64,000 bases of DNA from 79-D21 sp022839995 (GTDB lineage: Bacteria > Synergistota > Synergistia > Synergistales > 79-D21). How positions within the stretch are numbered: position 1 is the stretch's first letter; every line of letters begins with the position of its first letter. Positions 60,859 to 64,000 of the stretch are shown piece after piece. The notes under the pieces were generated by a model. The model was not told the origin of the DNA and did not search any database. It saw only the letters and a program-made list of their open reading frames with translations. The DNA is taken from NCBI GenBank assembly GCA_022839995.1, contig JALHIN010000006.1:1-64000 (forward strand). Reading direction: 5' to 3'. A program made the translations under genes and the position numbers.

Positions 60859-61344
60859 ATGGGAGAGTTGACTCACCTGGATGCGGAAGGGCACCCCGTA
60901 ATGGTCGACGTTTCGGGGAAGCCCGAAACCGAAAGGGAAGCGGTAGCGGAAGGTTGGGTTCATCTGCCGGAAAGTGTATACGATGCGATCCTGGAAAATC
61001 GGATCCGGAAGGGAGATGTCCTGAAGATTGCGGAACTCGCCGGAATCCAGGGAGCGAAAAGGACGGCTTCGCTGATCCCCCTGTGCCACGGGATTCGTCT
61101 TGACCAAGCGAGCGTTCGCTGCCACCTTGTCCCGGATCGGAAAGCGATCCGCGTAGAATGTCATGTCAAGGCCCGAGAGGTAACGGGTGTGGAAATGGAA
61201 GCCTTGACGGGGGTTTCCGTTGCCGCCCTGACCGTATACGACATGTGCAAGGCGCTGGACAAGGGAATCGAAATTAGGAACATCCGCCTCCTCATGAAAA
61301 AAGGCGGCAAAAGCGGCGAGTACAAGGTTTCAGAAGGGGTGTGA
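60859..61344 (+). CDS. moaC: Cyclic pyranopterin monophosphate synthase MoaC
   Basis: A 161-residue enzyme acting after MoaA. MVDVSGKPETEREAVAEG, LIPLCHGI and VEMEALTGVSVAALTVYDMCKALD are diagnostic. It lies three bases after moaA. moaD and moaE are not in the window. Confidence 0.97.
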   Translation: MGELTHLDAEGHPVMVDVSGKPETEREAVAEGWVHLPESVYDAILENRIRKGDVLKIAELAGIQGAKRTASLIPLCHGIRLDQASVRCHLVPDRKAIRVECHVKAREVTGVEMEALTGVSVAALTVYDMCKALDKGIEIRNIRLLMKKGGKSGEYKVSEGV

Positions 61345-61347
61345 AGG

Positions 61348-62223
61348 ATGCGGGTCATCGGGTTTCTCGAGGGGAAGAAATCGGCGGGCGGATTATCGAT
61401 GATCTACCTCCACCTGGGGAGCAGGGGAGATTGCCTGGTGAACGGGAAATCAGCCGAGATTTTTGGTTCCGGCCCAGGTTTCCTGGAAGACCTGGGGGAG
61501 GGACAATGGCAGATCCTGTTTTCTTCAGATAGTCCAATTCAGGAAGGGCATTTCATCTCCCTCGAAAAGGACGGCCCGGTTCTTCTGGTCGAAGAACCTC
61601 TTGAAAAATGCTTCCGGCTGAAGCCGATCAAGGGAGGATTCGTATCGCTTTCTCAGAAAGCAGCACTTCAAAGGCCCATCAAGGTTGGGGTCCTCACCGT
61701 CAGCGATAAGGGAAGCCGGGGGGAAAGGGTCGACACGGCGGGTCCGGCACTGGAGGAACTGGTCATTCCTCTTGGAGCGGTTGTTTCCAGGCGGGCCATT
61801 GTCCCGGATGAGAGGGCCCTTATTGCCGAAACCCTCCGGGACTGGGCGGACCGGGAAAGGCTCAATCTCGTCCTCGTCACGGGCGGGACCGGGCTTTCCG
61901 GAAGGGATGTCACTCCGGAAGCCCTGGTGGACGTAGGGGACAGGATCGTCCCCGGGCTCGGGGAAGCGATGCGGAGGAAAACCGAACCCCTGTTTGACCG
62001 TTCGATCCTAAGCCGTGCTCTCGCGGTCACCCGAGGCAGCTGCCTGCTGATCTCCTTTCCTGGAAGTGAAAGAGGGGCACGCCAGTGTTTTGATGCAATC
62101 GGAGGCGTTTTACGGCACGCCGTCGAAATCCTGAACGGCTGGGAAGGAGATTGCGCCTTGCACGGCCATTCTCACACCTGGAAGAAGGGGTGCCATGCCG
62201 GAGACGACAGGTTCCTTCGTTGA
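61348..62223 (+). CDS. MogA/MoaB-type molybdopterin adenylyltransferase with an N-terminal MOSC-like domain
   Basis: A 291-residue protein. Residues 112-270 are a MogA/MoaB domain (VGVLTVSDKGSRGERVDTAGP, LVTGGTGLSGRDVTPEAL). It adenylates molybdopterin before MoeA acts. The first ~105 residues have the strand pattern of a short MOSC domain (LHLGSRGDCLVNG, EIFGSGPG, EGHFISLEKDG) but lack the usual cysteine, so that identification is tentative. It overlaps rapZ by 29 bases. Confidence 0.85.
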   Translation: MRVIGFLEGKKSAGGLSMIYLHLGSRGDCLVNGKSAEIFGSGPGFLEDLGEGQWQILFSSDSPIQEGHFISLEKDGPVLLVEEPLEKCFRLKPIKGGFVSLSQKAALQRPIKVGVLTVSDKGSRGERVDTAGPALEELVIPLGAVVSRRAIVPDERALIAETLRDWADRERLNLVLVTGGTGLSGRDVTPEALVDVGDRIVPGLGEAMRRKTEPLFDRSILSRALAVTRGSCLLISFPGSERGARQCFDAIGGVLRHAVEILNGWEGDCALHGHSHTWKKGCHAGDDRFLR

Positions 62224-63088
62224 AAAGGTCGTGATCATCACCGGGATGTCTGGGGGAGGGAAGTCCACTGCCCTCCACATCCTAGAAGACCAGGGCTTTT
62301 TTGCCATCGACAACATCCCCCCTTCTCTCCTGCCCCAGCTTGTCGAAGTGCTGGGGAAGCACCGTGCAGCGGTCCTTCACGGAGTTGCGGCGGTTGTCGA
62401 CATTCGGGGAGACGAACTCTTGAGGGATCTCGAAGCAGTGCTGGACAGCCTGAGGCGAAGGCTGGCAAGCGTCAAGCTGATCTTCATGGATGCGTCTGAT
62501 TCCGCTTTGATCCGGCGTTACGAATGCACGAGGAGGCGCCATCCCTTGGGGCCCGGTCTTTCGACGCTGGAGGGCATTCAGAAGGAAAGGGAAAGCCTGG
62601 CCCCGCTCAAGGAAGCCGCGGACGTCGTCCTCGACACGACGGGTTTGAACCTTTCCGATTTGAGGGGGCGTGTTCTCGAAAGCCTTGGAACTCCTCCCGG
62701 GCGCTTGACCGTGTTCCTGACCTCCTTTGGCTACAAGCACGGGATCCCCCAGGATTGCGACTATCTCGTGGACGTTCGGTTCCTCACGAATCCCTATTAC
62801 GAACCAGACCTGCGAGCCATGAGCGGGAAGGATTCGGCTGTAGCCGACTACATCTTCAAAGCCTCGAGCGCTGCGACCGATTTTCTCTTGAGGCAACGAG
62901 ATCTCTTCGAGTTTATCTTCCCTCTGTACGAGGGGACGGGGAAGACACAGATCCACATCGCGGTCGGATGCACGGGGGGAAGGCACCGTTCGGTAGCAGT
63001 GGTGGAAGCATTCGCCTCCATGCTGGAACTGTCGGGATATTCCTGCGTCGTCCGCCATCGTGATATCGAAAGGGAGCAGACATGGTAA
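62195..63088 (+). CDS. rapZ: RapZ/YvcJ-family nucleotide-binding protein
   Basis: A 297-residue P-loop protein. Walker A is GMSGGGKST, followed by FFAIDNIPPSLLPQ. The C-terminal domain contains TSFGYKHGIPQDCDYLVDVRFLTNPYY and VGCTGGRHRSVAVVE, typical of the family. In E. coli RapZ adapts RNase E to regulate glmS mRNA; in Bacillus YvcJ the role is less clear. Adjacent yvcK supports the Bacillus-type arrangement. Confidence 0.94.
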   Translation: MPETTGSFVEKVVIITGMSGGGKSTALHILEDQGFFAIDNIPPSLLPQLVEVLGKHRAAVLHGVAAVVDIRGDELLRDLEAVLDSLRRRLASVKLIFMDASDSALIRRYECTRRRHPLGPGLSTLEGIQKERESLAPLKEAADVVLDTTGLNLSDLRGRVLESLGTPPGRLTVFLTSFGYKHGIPQDCDYLVDVRFLTNPYYEPDLRAMSGKDSAVADYIFKASSAATDFLLRQRDLFEFIFPLYEGTGKTQIHIAVGCTGGRHRSVAVVEAFASMLELSGYSCVVRHRDIEREQTW

Positions 63089-64000
63089 CCACGGAATGGC
63101 TGGGTCCATTTTCGATCGGGCTGCTGATCGGGGGGGGTGCGGTTTTTATCTGGATGCGGCGTTTGATCCGGAAAAGACGCGGCTTAGCCGAAATCATGTC
63201 CAGTGCCATCGGTTTCCGGCTGAGTGCGGGGCCCCGTGTGGTCGCCCTGGGAGGAGGAACGGGCCTTTCCACCCTGCTCAAGGGGTTGAAGGCCTACACG
63301 CGCAATATAACGGCCATTGTCACGGTGACGGACGAAGGGGGCAGCTCGGGTCGTCTCAGGATCGAGTGGGGTGTTTTGCCACCCGGTGATGTCCGAAACT
63401 GCATCATTGCCCTGGCGGAGAACGACAGCGCCTTGAACAGGCTCCTAAGCTTTCGTTTCGACAAGGGAGAATTGGCGGGACATAGCTTGGGCAACCTCGT
63501 GCTGCTGGCGGCAACAGAACTGGCTGGGGATTTTCGCCTGGCCGTGGAAGAGATGAACAAGCTCCTCGCGATCCGCGGCAGAGTCCTGCCTGTTACGACT
63601 GAGGCCGTGTCGATCGCAGGAGTGGATGCGAAAGGGAACCGGTACCGCGGAGAGCTGGATGTGGCCCGTCATGGCCGTGAACTCACCGAAGTGCATCTGG
63701 AACCCGCGGATGCCAAGCCCCTGCAGGAAGTGGTGGACTCAATCCGGGAAGCCGAGGTGATCGTGCTGGGTCCCGGTAGCCTGTTTACAAGCATTCTGCC
63801 GAACCTGCTCGTTCAGGGAGTGGCAGAAGCGGTACGGCTGGCCGAAGCCCCGAAAATCTACGTTGCGAACGTGATGACCCAGCCAGGGGAAACGGACGGT
63901 TTTTCCGTTTACGACCATGTCCGATGGATCAAGGAAGTCCTCGGGCAATACCCTGATATCGTCCTTGTCAATGAAACGGAAGTTCCGAAGGAAATCCTGC
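63082..64000 (+). CDS. yvcK: YvcK/CofD-like protein, N-terminal part
   Basis: The first 306 codons of a gene cut by the right edge. After a short N-terminal hydrophobic segment (about 8-26, FSIGLLIGGGAVFIWM) it has VVALGGGTGLSTLLKGL, VTVTDEGGSSGRLR, LPPGDVRNCIIAL, ELAGHSLGNL and LGPGSLFTSILPNLLV, the signature of YvcK (gluconeogenesis factor, CofD superfamily). In Bacillus YvcK is needed on gluconeogenic carbon and for cell shape. ATG 63082 overlaps rapZ by seven bases. Confidence 0.93.
   Translation, partial: MVTTEWLGPFSIGLLIGGGAVFIWMRRLIRKRRGLAEIMSSAIGFRLSAGPRVVALGGGTGLSTLLKGLKAYTRNITAIVTVTDEGGSSGRLRIEWGVLPPGDVRNCIIALAENDSALNRLLSFRFDKGELAGHSLGNLVLLAATELAGDFRLAVEEMNKLLAIRGRVLPVTTEAVSIAGVDAKGNRYRGELDVARHGRELTEVHLEPADAKPLQEVVDSIREAEVIVLGPGSLFTSILPNLLVQGVAEAVRLAEAPKIYVANVMTQPGETDGFSVYDHVRWIKEVLGQYPDIVLVNETEVPKEIL

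Overview
The window is a gene-dense stretch (about 57% G+C by eye) of a bacterial chromosome made almost entirely of core genes, mostly on the + strand and packed into long, overlapping operons. The mix of genes points to an anaerobic bacterium of the Synergistota (Synergistetes), with a deep-branching Firmicutes-like lineage as the alternative. It has a V-type rather than F-type ATPase, ThyX, a TAXI-type TRAP binding protein and the meso-DAP form of MurE. It also carries several regulators best known from Bacillus: HutP, MtrB (TRAP), a PerR-type Fur protein, CdaA/CdaR, RapZ/YvcK and a glmS ribozyme. No 16S rRNA or species marker is present, so this taxonomy is an inference. I saw no phage, insertion sequence, CRISPR array or obvious island.

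Layout. 1-1186: the end of fhs facing a TAXI solute-binding protein, with a bidirectional terminator between them. 1398-9055: hutP, rpmE, thyX, a DUF1385 membrane protein, prfA, prmC, a thioredoxin-reductase-like fusion, a PfkB-family kinase, a CBS protein and a low-molecular-weight phosphatase. 9173-18959: an M48 protease, dnaX and dnaE (overlapping), mtrB, pyk, a Nudix hydrolase and nfo. 19083-25462: cdaA-cdaR-glmM-galU-glmS, which links cyclic-di-AMP signalling to amino-sugar supply, with a glmS ribozyme in the glmS leader. 25543-27405 on the minus strand: a PerR-type regulator followed by a small membrane protein and an unknown secreted protein. 27642-27717: tRNA-Gly(CCC). 27903-36627: a nine-gene V-ATPase operon (G/H-I-K-E-C-F-A-B-D) whose promoter -35 box lies inside a Rex-type operator; subunit K has the Na+-binding residues. 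36639-37539: a gamma-carbonic-anhydrase-like protein and RNase P RNA. 37739-54418: a complete division and cell wall cluster from mraZ to ftsZ with MraZ repeats upstream. 54444-56697: a radical SAM protein and a SPOR-domain protein. 56727-62223: molybdenum (or tungsten) cofactor genes. 62195-64000: rapZ and the start of yvcK, cut by the window edge.

How the genes work together. GlmM, GlmS, GalU and CdaA/CdaR feed and sense UDP-sugar supply, and the dcw cluster uses it for peptidoglycan and septation. RapZ and YvcK at the far end are relatives of proteins that also tune amino-sugar and central carbon flow. The strongest non-routine observations are the glmS ribozyme, the Rex-type operator on the V-ATPase promoter and a TRAP homologue with its RNA-binding triad intact but no trp genes nearby. 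Others are two genes (the phosphatase and ftsI) with no ATG, GTG or TTG available at the expected start, a PfkB protein whose catalytic Asp is Glu, and a thioredoxin-reductase fusion whose C-terminal thioredoxin fold has lost its CxxC.
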